64,000 nucleotides of DNA from JALHUB01 sp963719465. Lineage in GTDB: Bacteria; Chloroflexota; Dehalococcoidia; DSTF01; JALHUB01. Shown piece by piece: positions 41,334-49,849 of the stretch. The notes beneath the pieces are model-generated. The model saw nothing but the letters and a program-made list of their open reading frames with translations. It did not search any database and was not told the origin of the DNA. The stretch lies in the NCBI GenBank assembly GCA_963719465.1, contig OY970386.1, positions 62,001 through 126,000 on the forward strand, written 5' to 3'. Position numbers and translations under genes: made by a program. How positions within the stretch are numbered: the stretch's first letter is position 1; every line of letters starts with the position of its first letter.

Positions 41334-42452
41334 ATGACCGACGCCAACGACGACCTCAAGTTCTGGATCGCCCTGGCGCGCATCCCACGCATCGGACGCG
41401 CGCGCTTCACCCTGCTCGAGAAGCATTTCGGGAAGCTGGAGAACGCGTGGACCGCCTCCGCCGCCGAGCTGCGCGCCGCCGGCCTCGACCAGGCGTCCGT
41501 CAACGCCATCGTCGCCGGCCGGCCCGACGTATCGCCTGACGCGGAGCTCGAGCGCCTGCAGCGCGCCCACGTCGACGCCCTCACCTGGAACCATCCCTCC
41601 TATCCCGCCAAGCTAAAGGAGATCTACGACCTCCCGCCCGTCATATACGTCCGCGGCAAGCTCGAAAGCGTCGACGAGTGGGCCGTCGCCATCGTCGGCA
41701 CGCGGCGCGCGACGCCCTACGGCCGCCAGGTCGTCGAGCAGTTCTCCACCGACCTCGTGCGCAACAACGTCACCATCGTCTCCGGCCTGGCGCGCGGCAT
41801 CGACGCCATCGCCCATCGGGCGGCGCTCAGCAACGGCGGCCGCACCATCGCCGTGCTCGCCTGCGGGCTGGACATGGTCTACCCGCCGGAGCATGTGAAG
41901 CTGGCGCAGGAGATCACGGAGCGCGGCGCCCTCATCTCCGACTACCCGCTCGGCACGCAGCCCCGCAGCGAGTTCTTCCCGCGGCGCAATCGCATCATGA
42001 GCGGCGTGAGCCTGGGCGTGCTGATGGTCGAAGGCGACCTGAAGAGCGGCGCCATGATCACCGCCCACCTGGCGCTGGAGCAGAACCGCGAGGTCTTCGC
42101 CGTGCCGGGCAGCATCTACGCGCCGACCTTCCGCGGCCCCAACAAGCTCATCCAGGACGGCGAAGCGAAGCTGGTCTCGAAGGTCGAAGACATCCTCGAA
42201 GAGCTGAACCTGACGATGGTGGCGACGCAGGTCGAGATGAAGGAGCTCGTCCCGGCGGATGAGACCGAGCGCATCCTCCTGAAACACCTCTCGTCCCAGC
42301 CGATACATATCGATGAGGTGCGCCGCGAGTCCGGGCTGTCGATAGCGACGGTGAGCAGCACCCTCGCGATGCTCGAGTTGAAGGGCATGGTCCGGCAGGT
42401 CGGACGCATGAACTACGTCCGCGTCCGCGAAGTGGGCCCCGCCTACGGATGA
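41334..42452 (+). CDS. dprA: DNA processing protein DprA
   Basis: The 372-residue protein loads RecA onto incoming single strands in transformation. The N-terminal SAM-like region (FWIALARIPRIGRARFTLLEKHFG) is followed by the Rossmann core (VAIVGTRRATPYGRQVVEQF, IVSGLARGIDAIAHRAAL, VLACGLDMVYPPEH, FPRRNRIMSGVSLGVLMVEG, VFAVPGSI). A C-terminal winged helix (ILLKHLSSQPIHIDEVRRESGL) completes it. ATG 41334 fits the nearby promoter; the longer upstream frame has no support. Its last 14 codons plus 3' DNA are repeated downstream with a 120-bp period. Confidence 0.93.
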   Translation: MTDANDDLKFWIALARIPRIGRARFTLLEKHFGKLENAWTASAAELRAAGLDQASVNAIVAGRPDVSPDAELERLQRAHVDALTWNHPSYPAKLKEIYDLPPVIYVRGKLESVDEWAVAIVGTRRATPYGRQVVEQFSTDLVRNNVTIVSGLARGIDAIAHRAALSNGGRTIAVLACGLDMVYPPEHVKLAQEITERGALISDYPLGTQPRSEFFPRRNRIMSGVSLGVLMVEGDLKSGAMITAHLALEQNREVFAVPGSIYAPTFRGPNKLIQDGEAKLVSKVEDILEELNLTMVATQVEMKELVPADETERILLKHLSSQPIHIDEVRRESGLSIATVSSTLAMLELKGMVRQVGRMNYVRVREVGPAYG

Positions 42453-42690
42453 TGATACGGGGCGGATGCAGTGGGCGGGGAAGGCTGCGGGATTCATCCC
42501 GCAGCGCCGCTCTCTTCAGTTGGACGCATGAACTACGTCCGCGTCCGCGAAGTGGGCCCCGCCTACGGATGATGATACGGGGCGGATGCAGTGGGCGGGG
42601 AAGGCTGCGGGATTCATCCCGCAGAGCCGCTCTCTTCAGTCGGACGCATGAACTACGTCCGCGTCCGCGAAGTGGGCCCCGCCTACGGAT
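42402..42690. repeat. 120-bp tandem repeat over the dprA 3' end (2.4 copies)
   Basis: Units start at 42402, 42522 and 42642 (partial). Each carries the final dprA codons (MNYVRVREVGPAYG and stop), a GC-rich spacer and the hairpin CTGCGGGA-TTCA-TCCCGCAG (42485-42504, 42605-42624). Units differ at only a few positions, such as GGATGA versus GGATAA at the last stop. The period is a multiple of three, so the frame is kept across units. Confidence 0.92.
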
Positions 42691-42706
42691 AACGGCCAGG
42701 CTGCGG

Positions 42707-42733
42707 TTGCTCCTCCTCAAGATGTGGCATAAT
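42707..42733 (+). promoter_or_regulatory. Candidate topA promoter
   Basis: TTGCTC at 42707-42712 and CATAAT at 42728-42733 are separated by 15 bp, shorter than ideal. They lie 32 bp before topA, in the first non-repetitive DNA after the 120-bp array. Confidence 0.4.
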
Positions 42734-42765
42734 AGATTGCAGATAGATTCAGCTCAGGTTTGGTT

Positions 42766-45021
42766 ATGGCAAAGAAGAAACAGAAGAATCTGGTGATTGT
42801 CGAGTCACCGGCGAAGGCGCGAACCTTGGCCGGTCTTTTGGGCCCGCAATACAACGTCCACGCCTCCGTCGGCCACGTCCGCGACCTGCCGAAGACGAAG
42901 CTCGGCGTCGACATCGACGACAGCTTCGCGCCGCAGTACGTCGTTCCGCGTGAGAAGGCGAAGGTCGTCCGCCAGCTAAAGGCCGCGGCCGAAGACGCCG
43001 ACCGCGTCTTCCTGGCGACCGACCCCGACCGCGAAGGCGAGGCTATCGCCTGGCACGTCCTCAAGGCCATCGATATCGAAAAGATGCCACACCAGCGCGT
43101 CGTCTTCCACGAAGTGACGAAAGACGCCGTCCTCGACGCCTTCGCGCACCCGCGTCAGATAAACGACCGCCTCGTCGACGCTCAGCAGGCGCGCCGCATC
43201 CTCGACCGGCTCGTGGGCTACAAGATCAGCCCCGTGCTCTGGAAAAAGGTGCGTCGTGGCCTATCGGCGGGCCGCGTGCAGTCGGTGGCCGTGCGAATGG
43301 TGGTCGAGCGGGAGAAGGAGATAACCGCCTTCATCCCGCTGGAGTACTGGACGCTCGACGCGCAGCTCGCAAAGGCAAAGGGCGCGGGAACGCTGACAGC
43401 GCGGCTGGCCGGGCTGGCCGGCAAGCGCAAGAAGCTGGAGATTGGCAGCGCTGCGGAGTCGGAACGCCTTGTCGCGCTTCTCCGGCCCGCGCGCTACGTT
43501 GTCACGTCCGTGCGGAAGAAGGACGTTCATCAGCAGCCGGCGCCTCCCTTCACGACCAGCAGTTTGCAGCAGGAGGCCTCGCGACGGCTCGGCTTCAGCG
43601 CCAAGCGGACGATGGCCATCGCCCAGCAGCTCTACGAAGGGCTGTCCGTTCGCGGCGGGCAGGTCGGTCTCATTACCTACATGCGTACCGACTCGACGAA
43701 CGTGGCGGCGATGGCGATCAGCGAAGCGCGCGAGTACATCGGCGAGCGGTTCGGCGCGTCGCTCGTGCCGACGGCGCCGCGCGTCTTCCGCAAGAAGGCG
43801 AAGGGCGCGCAGGAAGCGCACGAGGCGATTCGACCGACATCGGCGCGACGAGAACCGGCATCGCTGAAGGCGGCGCTCAACCGCGACCAGCTTCGCCTCT
43901 ACACGCTGATCTGGCAGCGGATGGTCGCCAGCCAGATGGCCGACGCCGTCTACGACCAGACCGCCGTCGAAGTCGAAGCGCAGCCGAAGGAGGAAGCGGA
44001 CCGCTACTTGTTCCGGACGTCCCGCAGCTTCCTGCGCTTCCCCGGCTACCGACAGGTCTACCAGGAATCGACCGAGGAGGAGGAGGGCGAAGAGAAGCGT
44101 CCGCTGCCGTCACTGGCCGAAGGCGAAGAGCTTCGACTGCAAGACCTCCTGCCGGAGCAGCACTTTACGGAGCCGCCGCCGCGCTTCACTGAGGCGACGC
44201 TGGTGAAGGCGATGGAGGAAAACGGCATCGGGCGGCCGAGCACGTACGCGCCCATCCTCTCGACCATCCAGGACCGCGGCTACGTCGAAAAGGAAGGCCG
44301 CGCGCTCAAGCCGAAAGAGCTGGGCGTCGTCGTCAACGACCTGCTGGTGACCTACTTCCCGAACATAACCGCCGTCGGCTTCACGGCCGAGATGGAGAAC
44401 GAGTTGGATGAGATCGCCGGCGGCCAGCGCGAATGGCAGCCGGTCGTGCGGGACTTCTACACGCCGCTCGAGTCGGCGATTTCGGCGGCCGAGGCGGCGC
44501 CGCGCGTCGAGGAGAAGACCGGCGAGGTCTGCGAGAAGTGCGGTAAGCCTATGGTCATCCGTTGGGGACGCTTCGGGCGCTTCCTCGCTTGCAGCGGCTT
44601 CCCCGAATGCAAGAACAGCCGCCCGCTCGAGCGACAGGAGGAGGCGGTCGAGACGACGGACGAGGTCTGCCCCACGTGCGGCAAGCCGATGGTCATTAGA
44701 CGCGGCCGGTACGGGCCGTTCCTCGCCTGCTCCGACTACCCGACTTGCCGCGGCACGCGACGCATCGTCAACAAGGTGGGCGTGGCCTGCCCCGAGTGCG
44801 GCGGCAACGTCATCGCCAAGCGAACGCGGCGCGGGCGCACCTTCTATGGTTGCTCGAACTACCCGAAGTGCCGCTTCACAAGCTGGTCGCGCCCCCTGAA
44901 CGAGCCATGCCCCAAGTGCGGCGGCGTTATCGTGGCACAGGCCGGCGGCAAAGGGAAGTGCTTGAAGTGCGGCTGGCGCGGCGCTCTGCCGAAACGTCAG
45001 CCGGCGGAGGTCAGGGCCTAG
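42766..45021 (+). CDS. topA: DNA topoisomerase I
   Basis: The 751-residue type IA enzyme relaxes negative supercoils. The TOPRIM domain has VIVESPAKARTLAGLLG and FLATDPDREGEAIAWHV. The catalytic Tyr is residue 305 in LITYMRTDST. Also present are EAHEAIRPT and GIGRPSTYAPILSTIQDRGYV. Four C-terminal zinc fingers follow (CEKCGKPM, CPTCGKPM, CPECGGN and CPKCGGV starts), the last one short. ATG 42766 was chosen over TTG 42760. It heads a rightward set with xerC, aroQ, pepP and efp. Confidence 0.95.
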   Translation: MAKKKQKNLVIVESPAKARTLAGLLGPQYNVHASVGHVRDLPKTKLGVDIDDSFAPQYVVPREKAKVVRQLKAAAEDADRVFLATDPDREGEAIAWHVLKAIDIEKMPHQRVVFHEVTKDAVLDAFAHPRQINDRLVDAQQARRILDRLVGYKISPVLWKKVRRGLSAGRVQSVAVRMVVEREKEITAFIPLEYWTLDAQLAKAKGAGTLTARLAGLAGKRKKLEIGSAAESERLVALLRPARYVVTSVRKKDVHQQPAPPFTTSSLQQEASRRLGFSAKRTMAIAQQLYEGLSVRGGQVGLITYMRTDSTNVAAMAISEAREYIGERFGASLVPTAPRVFRKKAKGAQEAHEAIRPTSARREPASLKAALNRDQLRLYTLIWQRMVASQMADAVYDQTAVEVEAQPKEEADRYLFRTSRSFLRFPGYRQVYQESTEEEEGEEKRPLPSLAEGEELRLQDLLPEQHFTEPPPRFTEATLVKAMEENGIGRPSTYAPILSTIQDRGYVEKEGRALKPKELGVVVNDLLVTYFPNITAVGFTAEMENELDEIAGGQREWQPVVRDFYTPLESAISAAEAAPRVEEKTGEVCEKCGKPMVIRWGRFGRFLACSGFPECKNSRPLERQEEAVETTDEVCPTCGKPMVIRRGRYGPFLACSDYPTCRGTRRIVNKVGVACPECGGNVIAKRTRRGRTFYGCSNYPKCRFTSWSRPLNEPCPKCGGVIVAQAGGKGKCLKCGWRGALPKRQPAEVRA

Positions 45022-45025
45022 CGCG

Positions 45026-46048
45026 ATGAGGACAACCGCTGTCGACAGGGACGTCGAGGCAGGCGGGCATGCGGAAGAGTTGCTGGCGTCCTTCCTGGCG
45101 ATGCTCGCCGCCGAGCGCAACCGCTCCGCCTACACGCTCCGCAACTACGCGACGGATCTTCGCGCTTACTTCGCCTTCCTCGACGAGAAGCATATCGACG
45201 TTATTGCGGCGGACCGCCACGCTGTCCGCGCCTATCTAGCCAGCCTCATCGATAGCAAGGTCGCGACCGGCAGCATCGCGCGGAAGCTGAGCACGCTGCG
45301 CTCGTTCTACCGCTTCCTTCAGCAGACCGAGCGCGTCCCGACGAATCCCTGCGAAGGCATGCGCGGCCCGAAGCAGACACGTCGCTTGCCGTCGTTCCTG
45401 AGCGAAGAGGAGGTCTCGGCGCTGGTGCTGGCGCCTGAGCCCAAGACGCCGGGGGGGCTGCGCGACCGGGCGCTGCTGGAGGTACTCTACGCGGCCGGAG
45501 TGCGCGTCGGCGAGGTGTTCAACCTCAACGCCGGCGACCTAGAGCTCTCGCCGGACGGCGGCGCGCTGCGAGTGCGCGGCAAGGGCAACAAGCAGCGGGT
45601 CGTCCTCGTCGGAAGGCCGGCAGCGCGCGCGCTAAAGCAGTACCTGCGACAGGGCCGGCCGGCGCTGGCGAAAGGACCGCAAGAGGCGCTGTTCCTCAAC
45701 CGCGACGGCGAGCGCCTCTCGACGCGGGCGGTACAGACGATCGTGCGGAAGGCGGCGCTTGCCTCCGGCCTCGACCGGCGGGCGCATCCTCACCTGCTGC
45801 GCCACACCTTCGCCACGCATATGCTCGACGGCGGCGCCGACCTGCGCGTCGTGCAGGAGCTGATGGGGCACGCGAGCGCCAACACAACGCAGATCTACCT
45901 GCACGTCACCGAAGCCCGCCAGCGGCAAGTATATGATGGGGCATGGGATGCCATGGCCGAAAGCTACAGTCGAATCGCCGACGAGCGTGCCCGCAAACGA
46001 CGTGGCGATGAGCAAGAGGAGGGAACCGATGCGGATTCTGCTGATTAA
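45026..46048 (+). CDS. xerC: Tyrosine recombinase XerC-type
   Basis: The 340-residue recombinase has the core-binding domain (LLASFLAMLAAERNRSAYTLRNY) and a catalytic domain with Arg in YAAGVRVGEV, Lys in GKGNKQR, HPHLLRHTFATHML, His in LMGHASANTT and Tyr in QIYLHV. The position after topA and the length fit the housekeeping chromosome-dimer recombinase rather than a mobile integrase. About 30 charged residues extend the C-terminus past the usual end. It overlaps aroQ by 20 bp. Whether it is XerC or XerD cannot be decided by eye. Confidence 0.88.
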   Translation: MRTTAVDRDVEAGGHAEELLASFLAMLAAERNRSAYTLRNYATDLRAYFAFLDEKHIDVIAADRHAVRAYLASLIDSKVATGSIARKLSTLRSFYRFLQQTERVPTNPCEGMRGPKQTRRLPSFLSEEEVSALVLAPEPKTPGGLRDRALLEVLYAAGVRVGEVFNLNAGDLELSPDGGALRVRGKGNKQRVVLVGRPAARALKQYLRQGRPALAKGPQEALFLNRDGERLSTRAVQTIVRKAALASGLDRRAHPHLLRHTFATHMLDGGADLRVVQELMGHASANTTQIYLHVTEARQRQVYDGAWDAMAESYSRIADERARKRRGDEQEEGTDADSAD

Positions 46049-46487
46049 CGGCCCCAATCTGAACATGCTGGGAACGCGCGAGCCAGAAGTCTACGGCCAC
46101 ATGACGCTCGAAGAGATCCGCTCGCGGGTCGACGCGAGAGCGAAAGAGCTGAACGCCGACCTGGTAGCGTTCCAGTCCAACAGCGAGGGCGCGATCATCG
46201 ACTTCATACAGTCGCAGGCGCCGAACGCGGACGGCATCATCATCAACCCGGGTGCGCTCACCCATTACAGCTTCGCTTTACGCGACGCTCTTGCCGGCGC
46301 CGCCCTGCCGGCCATCGAAGTCCACATCTCCAACATCCACGGCCGGGAGCATTTTCGCCGGCGCTCCGTCACCGCCGCCGTCTGCCGCGGGATTGTCGCC
46401 GGACTGGGCTGGCGCGGTTACGTCGCGGCGCTGGAGGCGCTGGTCGAAGGCAACGCCGAGCTTCCGGGCGATAAGGGCTGGTGCTAG
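46029..46487 (+). CDS. aroQ: Type II 3-dehydroquinate dehydratase
   Basis: The 152-residue enzyme supplies the dehydratase step missing from the aro operon at 20.8-24.6 kb. Motifs are ILLINGPNLNMLGTREPEVYG (catalytic Tyr in the loop TREPEVYG), FQSNSEGAIIDFIQ, INPGALTHYSFALRDAL and EVHISNIHGREHFRRRS. The usual SNHEG reads SNSEG here. ATG 46029 has GAGGAGGGAACCG upstream and lies within the end of xerC. Confidence 0.95.
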   Translation: MRILLINGPNLNMLGTREPEVYGHMTLEEIRSRVDARAKELNADLVAFQSNSEGAIIDFIQSQAPNADGIIINPGALTHYSFALRDALAGAALPAIEVHISNIHGREHFRRRSVTAAVCRGIVAGLGWRGYVAALEALVEGNAELPGDKGWC

Positions 46488-47590
46488 AGCAATTGCCGAC
46501 CGAACCCCGCATAGCACGTCTCCGGGCGCGACTCGAAGAGCTGGGGCTCGAAGCGCTTCTCGTGTCGCAGCCAGCGAACCGGCGCTATCTCTCGGGCTTC
46601 ACCGGCTCGGCGGGCTACCTGCTGGTCAGCGGCAGCGACGCTCGCATCGCCACCGACTTCCGCTACTTCGAGCAGGCGGCAAAGCAGGCGCCGGACTTCC
46701 AGCTTCAGCCGGTCGCGGGTGCTGCCTTCGAGAGCTGGCTGCCCTCGTTTGTCGACGGGCTGGGCGGCAAGAAGGTCGGCTTCGAGGCGTCGCACCTCTC
46801 GTGCGCGGCGTTCCAGCAGATGTCAGCGGTCGTGCGCGGGCTCCAGCAGGCCGGGCGGCCGCGCCTCGTGGCGACGGTCAACGTCGTCGAATCAATTCGT
46901 GCGGTCAAGGAGCCGGCGGAGATCGATGCCATTCAAGCGTCGGTGGACCTGGGCGACGCGGCGTTCGCGCACCTGGCGGAGCACCTGGAGCCGGGATGGA
47001 CCGAGAAGCAGGCCGCCTGGGAGGTCGAGAAGTACATGCGAGAGCACGGCGGCGAGGCGGTCTCGTTCGACACGATCGTCGCCGGGGGGCCGTGGAGCGC
47101 GATGCCGCACGCCTATCCCCGCGACGAGCCGCTGCGCGAGGGCCAGCCCATCGTTATCGACATGGGCGTTCGCCTCGACGGCTACTGCTCCGATCTGACG
47201 CGGACGATCGTTCTCGGCAAGCCGGACGGCCAATTTCAGCGGATCTATGATATTGTGTTGGGGGCGCAGCTCACCGCCATCGAGCTGGTCGAAGCGGGCA
47301 TGACGGGCGAGCAGGCGCACCTGCTGGCGGAACGTTTCATCGCCGAAGCGGGCTACGGCGAGAACTTCGGGCACGGCCTGGGGCACGGCGTCGGTCTGGA
47401 AGTGCATGAGAAGCCGCGCCTGGGTCGGGCATCAGAGGACGTGCTCGCCGACGGCATGGTGATGAGCGTCGAGCCGGGAATCTACGTATCGGGATGGGGC
47501 GGCGTCCGCATCGAGGACCTGGCGGTGATTGAGAACGGCCGTCTGCGCGTCCTCTCGCGGGCCCCAAAGTTCGAACTGGCAAGGGCGTGA
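46481..47590 (+). CDS. Xaa-Pro peptidase (M24 family)
   Basis: The 369-residue metallopeptidase has an N-terminal creatinase-like domain (LLVSQPANRRYLSGFTGSAG) and the pita-bread catalytic domain. Metal ligands are visible as Asp in VIDMGVRLDGYCSDLTRT, His in GHGLGHGVGLEVHE, and Glu in MSVEPGIYV and RIEDLAVI. It cleaves X-Pro bonds, and the family includes PepP and PepQ. GTG 46481 overlaps the aroQ stop, so translation is coupled. The pairing with efp downstream is a common gene order in many bacteria. Confidence 0.9.
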   Translation: MLEQLPTEPRIARLRARLEELGLEALLVSQPANRRYLSGFTGSAGYLLVSGSDARIATDFRYFEQAAKQAPDFQLQPVAGAAFESWLPSFVDGLGGKKVGFEASHLSCAAFQQMSAVVRGLQQAGRPRLVATVNVVESIRAVKEPAEIDAIQASVDLGDAAFAHLAEHLEPGWTEKQAAWEVEKYMREHGGEAVSFDTIVAGGPWSAMPHAYPRDEPLREGQPIVIDMGVRLDGYCSDLTRTIVLGKPDGQFQRIYDIVLGAQLTAIELVEAGMTGEQAHLLAERFIAEAGYGENFGHGLGHGVGLEVHEKPRLGRASEDVLADGMVMSVEPGIYVSGWGGVRIEDLAVIENGRLRVLSRAPKFELARA

Positions 47591-47593
47591 CTG

Positions 47594-48163
47594 ATGATTG
47601 AGACCGGTGATCTGAAGAAGGGCGTGACGATCGAGCTGGACGGCACCCTCTACATGGTGCTTGACTACCAGCACATCAAGATGGGTCGCGGCTCGGCGCA
47701 AGTGCGCTTGAAGCTGCGCGATGTCCGCGGCGGCCATACTATCGAGCGCACGTTCCAGGCGGGCGAGCGCTTCACCCGCGCCCGCGTCGACCGGCAGCCG
47801 GCGCAATACCTCTACGCCGACGGCAACATCCACTACTTCATGAACACAGCCACTTACGAGCAGCTCGCCATCAACGCCGAGCGCCTGGGCGACGCCCTCA
47901 ACTACGTGCGCGAGAACGGCACCTGCGACATCCTGACCTACAACGACGAGGCGGTAGGCGTCGAGCTGCCCGCCGCCGTCGAGCTGAAGATCGAGCAGAC
48001 CGACCCCTGGGTCCGCGGCGACACGGCTCAGGGCGGCACGAAGCCGGCGCGGCTGGAGACGGGCCTGATGGTCCAGGTGCCGCTCTTCCTCAACACCGGC
48101 GACACCGTCAAGGTCGACACGCGCACGGGGCAGTACCTGGAGCGCGCCTCCGCAAGTCAGTGA
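47594..48163 (+). CDS. efp: Elongation factor P
   Basis: The 189-residue factor rescues ribosomes stalled on proline runs. The three beta domains are present, with the final motif TDPWVRGDTAQGGTKPA and VPLFLNTGDTVKVDTRTG. The loop that enters the peptidyl-transferase centre reads HIKMGRGSAQ, placing Arg32 at the tip instead of the Lys used in E. coli and Bacillus. In the Arg-type EF-P of Pseudomonas and Neisseria this residue is rhamnosylated by EarP; no earP-like gene is seen here. It follows pepP by 3 bp. Confidence 0.95.
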   Translation: MIETGDLKKGVTIELDGTLYMVLDYQHIKMGRGSAQVRLKLRDVRGGHTIERTFQAGERFTRARVDRQPAQYLYADGNIHYFMNTATYEQLAINAERLGDALNYVRENGTCDILTYNDEAVGVELPAAVELKIEQTDPWVRGDTAQGGTKPARLETGLMVQVPLFLNTGDTVKVDTRTGQYLERASASQ

Positions 48164-48251
48164 AGCACGTCGAGACTGGAAAGCCTCGGCTACACTGCGT
48201 CCGATTGCGCACGAAACGGTTTCAGCCGAGCGACGGCAGCTTCAGGGAAGG

Positions 48252-48271
48252 CTGAGGGATTCATCCCTCAG
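48252..48271. repeat. Perfect hairpin upstream of xseA
   Basis: CTGAGGGA-TTCA-TCCCTCAG belongs to the same family as the hairpins at 19756, 42485 and 42605, with an A-T pair where those have C-G. The gap 48164-48316 holds nothing else recognisable. Confidence 0.7.
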
Positions 48272-48316
48272 GACCGTCATCTCAATCGCGTCGGCAAGGC
48301 TCTACAAGGTGCCACG

Positions 48317-49571
48317 ATGAGCATGCAGGTCTACTCGGTCAGCAGTATCACGACCTATCTCCGCGAGCTCCTGGAGACCGACCCGCACCTGGCTGACATC
48401 TGGGTCAGCGGCGAAGTCTCCAACCTCTCGCGCTCGACCGCGGGCCATCTGTACTTCACCCTCAAGGACGCCGACTCCCAGCTCCGCTGCGTCTTCTTCC
48501 GCGGCACAACTGTCCAGCGCAATCTGGCGTCCCTCATCGAAAGCGGGGCGCAGGTGGTGGCGCACGGGCGCGTCTCGCTGTACGAAGTGCGCGGCGACCT
48601 GCAGTTTTATGTCGACTTCGTCCAGCCGGCGGGCGTCGGCGCGCTGGCGATGGAGTTCGAGCGGCTGAAGACGCAGCTGGAAGCGGAAGGGCTGTTCGAG
48701 CCGTCGCGGAAGCGGCCGCTGAAGCCGTTCCCGGAGCGGATCGGCGTCGTTACCTCACCGACCGGCGCCGTCTTCCACGACATCTGCGTCATCCTGGCTC
48801 GCCGCTGGCCGCTGGCGGAGATCGTTCTTGCGCCCAGCGCCGTGCAGGGCGTGGAGGCGGTGCGCGGGATCGTTGCCGGAATCGCCGCGCTGAACCGCGA
48901 GCGGGGCATGGACGTCATAATCGTCGCGCGCGGCGGCGGCTCGCTCGAGGAGCTGTGGGCGTTCAACGAGGAGGCGGTTGCTCGGGCGATCCACGCCAGC
49001 CACGCGCCCATCGTCTCCGCCGTTGGCCACGAGACCGACTACACGATCGCCGACTACGTTGCCGACGTGCGCGCTCCCACGCCTTCGACCGCCGCCGAGA
49101 TCGTCGCGCCGGACCGGCGTGCCCTGTTCGCGACCCTCGACGGGTATCGCGCCTCACTTTCGACGGCGATGCGCTTTCGCCTCGACGAGGACGTCGGCTG
49201 CCTGCGGGGCGCTCTCGGCCGGATGGAACACTGCGCGCCGCCGGTTGACCGCGAGCGCCAGATGGTCGACGATGCGCTGCGGGTCGCCAGCACGCTGGTC
49301 GACGCCGCGTTCGGCCGGAGCCGCGAGCAGGTCGGCGGCTGCCTGCTGCAACTGCGAATCGCTGCACCCGCGGGCGACGCTGGCGCGCGGCTATGCGCTG
49401 GTCGAGCGAGAGGGGCGCGTCGTGCGCAGCGTGCGAGAGGTCAAGGCGGGCGACGCGCTGGACGTGCGCGTGAGCGACGGCGCTTTCCCGGCGCAAGTCG
49501 CGTCGAAAGCGAAGCCGCGCCGTCGAAAGCAGGCCAAGCCGCGCGATATGCAGCCGTCGCTGTTCGGCTAG
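48317..49571 (+). pseudogene. xseA: Exodeoxyribonuclease VII large subunit, frameshifted
   Basis: The first ~345 residues are a normal XseA: an OB-fold with DIWVSGEVSNLSRSTAGHLYFTLKD and the catalytic core with PERIGVVTSPTGAVFHDI, VIIVARGGGSLEELWAFNEE, HETDYTIADYVADVRAPTPS. At about 49354-49356 an extra base shifts the frame. The true C-terminus (LHPRATLARGYALVEREGRVV to QPSLFG) continues in the next frame to 49571. The shifted reading gives instead a Gly/Arg/Ala-rich tail to 49585. Either the enzyme is truncated, or the base is a sequencing error. xseB follows intact. Confidence 0.85.
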
Positions 49572-49588
49572 AGATAGAGGCATAGGGG

Positions 49589-49849
49589 ATGGCCGCAAGG
49601 AAGAGCAAGGAATCGTTCGAGGACCTCTACCGCCGCCTCGAAGAGACGGTGGCGAAGCTGGAAGAGGGCGGCCTGCCCCTGGAGCGCTCGCTGGCGCTCT
49701 ACGAGGAGGGCATGGTCCTCGCCCGCCGCTGCCAGGAGCTGCTCGACGCCGCGGAGGTGCGAATTCGTCAGCTCCGGGAGACGCTGGCAGCGCCGTCGGA
49801 GCCGGAGGCAGCCGAGGAGGAGATACCGTGGGATGGTGCTGAAAGCTGA
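49589..49849 (+). CDS. xseB: Exodeoxyribonuclease VII small subunit
   Basis: The 86-residue helical protein matches XseB: SFEDLYRRLEETVAKLEEGGLPLERSLALYEEGM, then RRCQELLDAAEVRI. It binds XseA to form ExoVII. It begins 17 bp after the XseA frame ends and overlaps the next gene by 17 bp. The acidic C-terminal tail (AAEEEIPWDG) is usual for high-GC relatives. Confidence 0.93.
   Translation: MAARKSKESFEDLYRRLEETVAKLEEGGLPLERSLALYEEGMVLARRCQELLDAAEVRIRQLRETLAAPSEPEAAEEEIPWDGAES

Noticed and set aside
42402..42690. Possible CRISPR or satellite array
   Set aside because: The unit is 120 bp and includes coding sequence and a hairpin, with no unique spacers.
46252..47250. Plus-strand frame of 332 codons over aroQ and pepP
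   Set aside because: It is out of frame with both recognised enzymes and low-complexity Arg/Ala/Gly.
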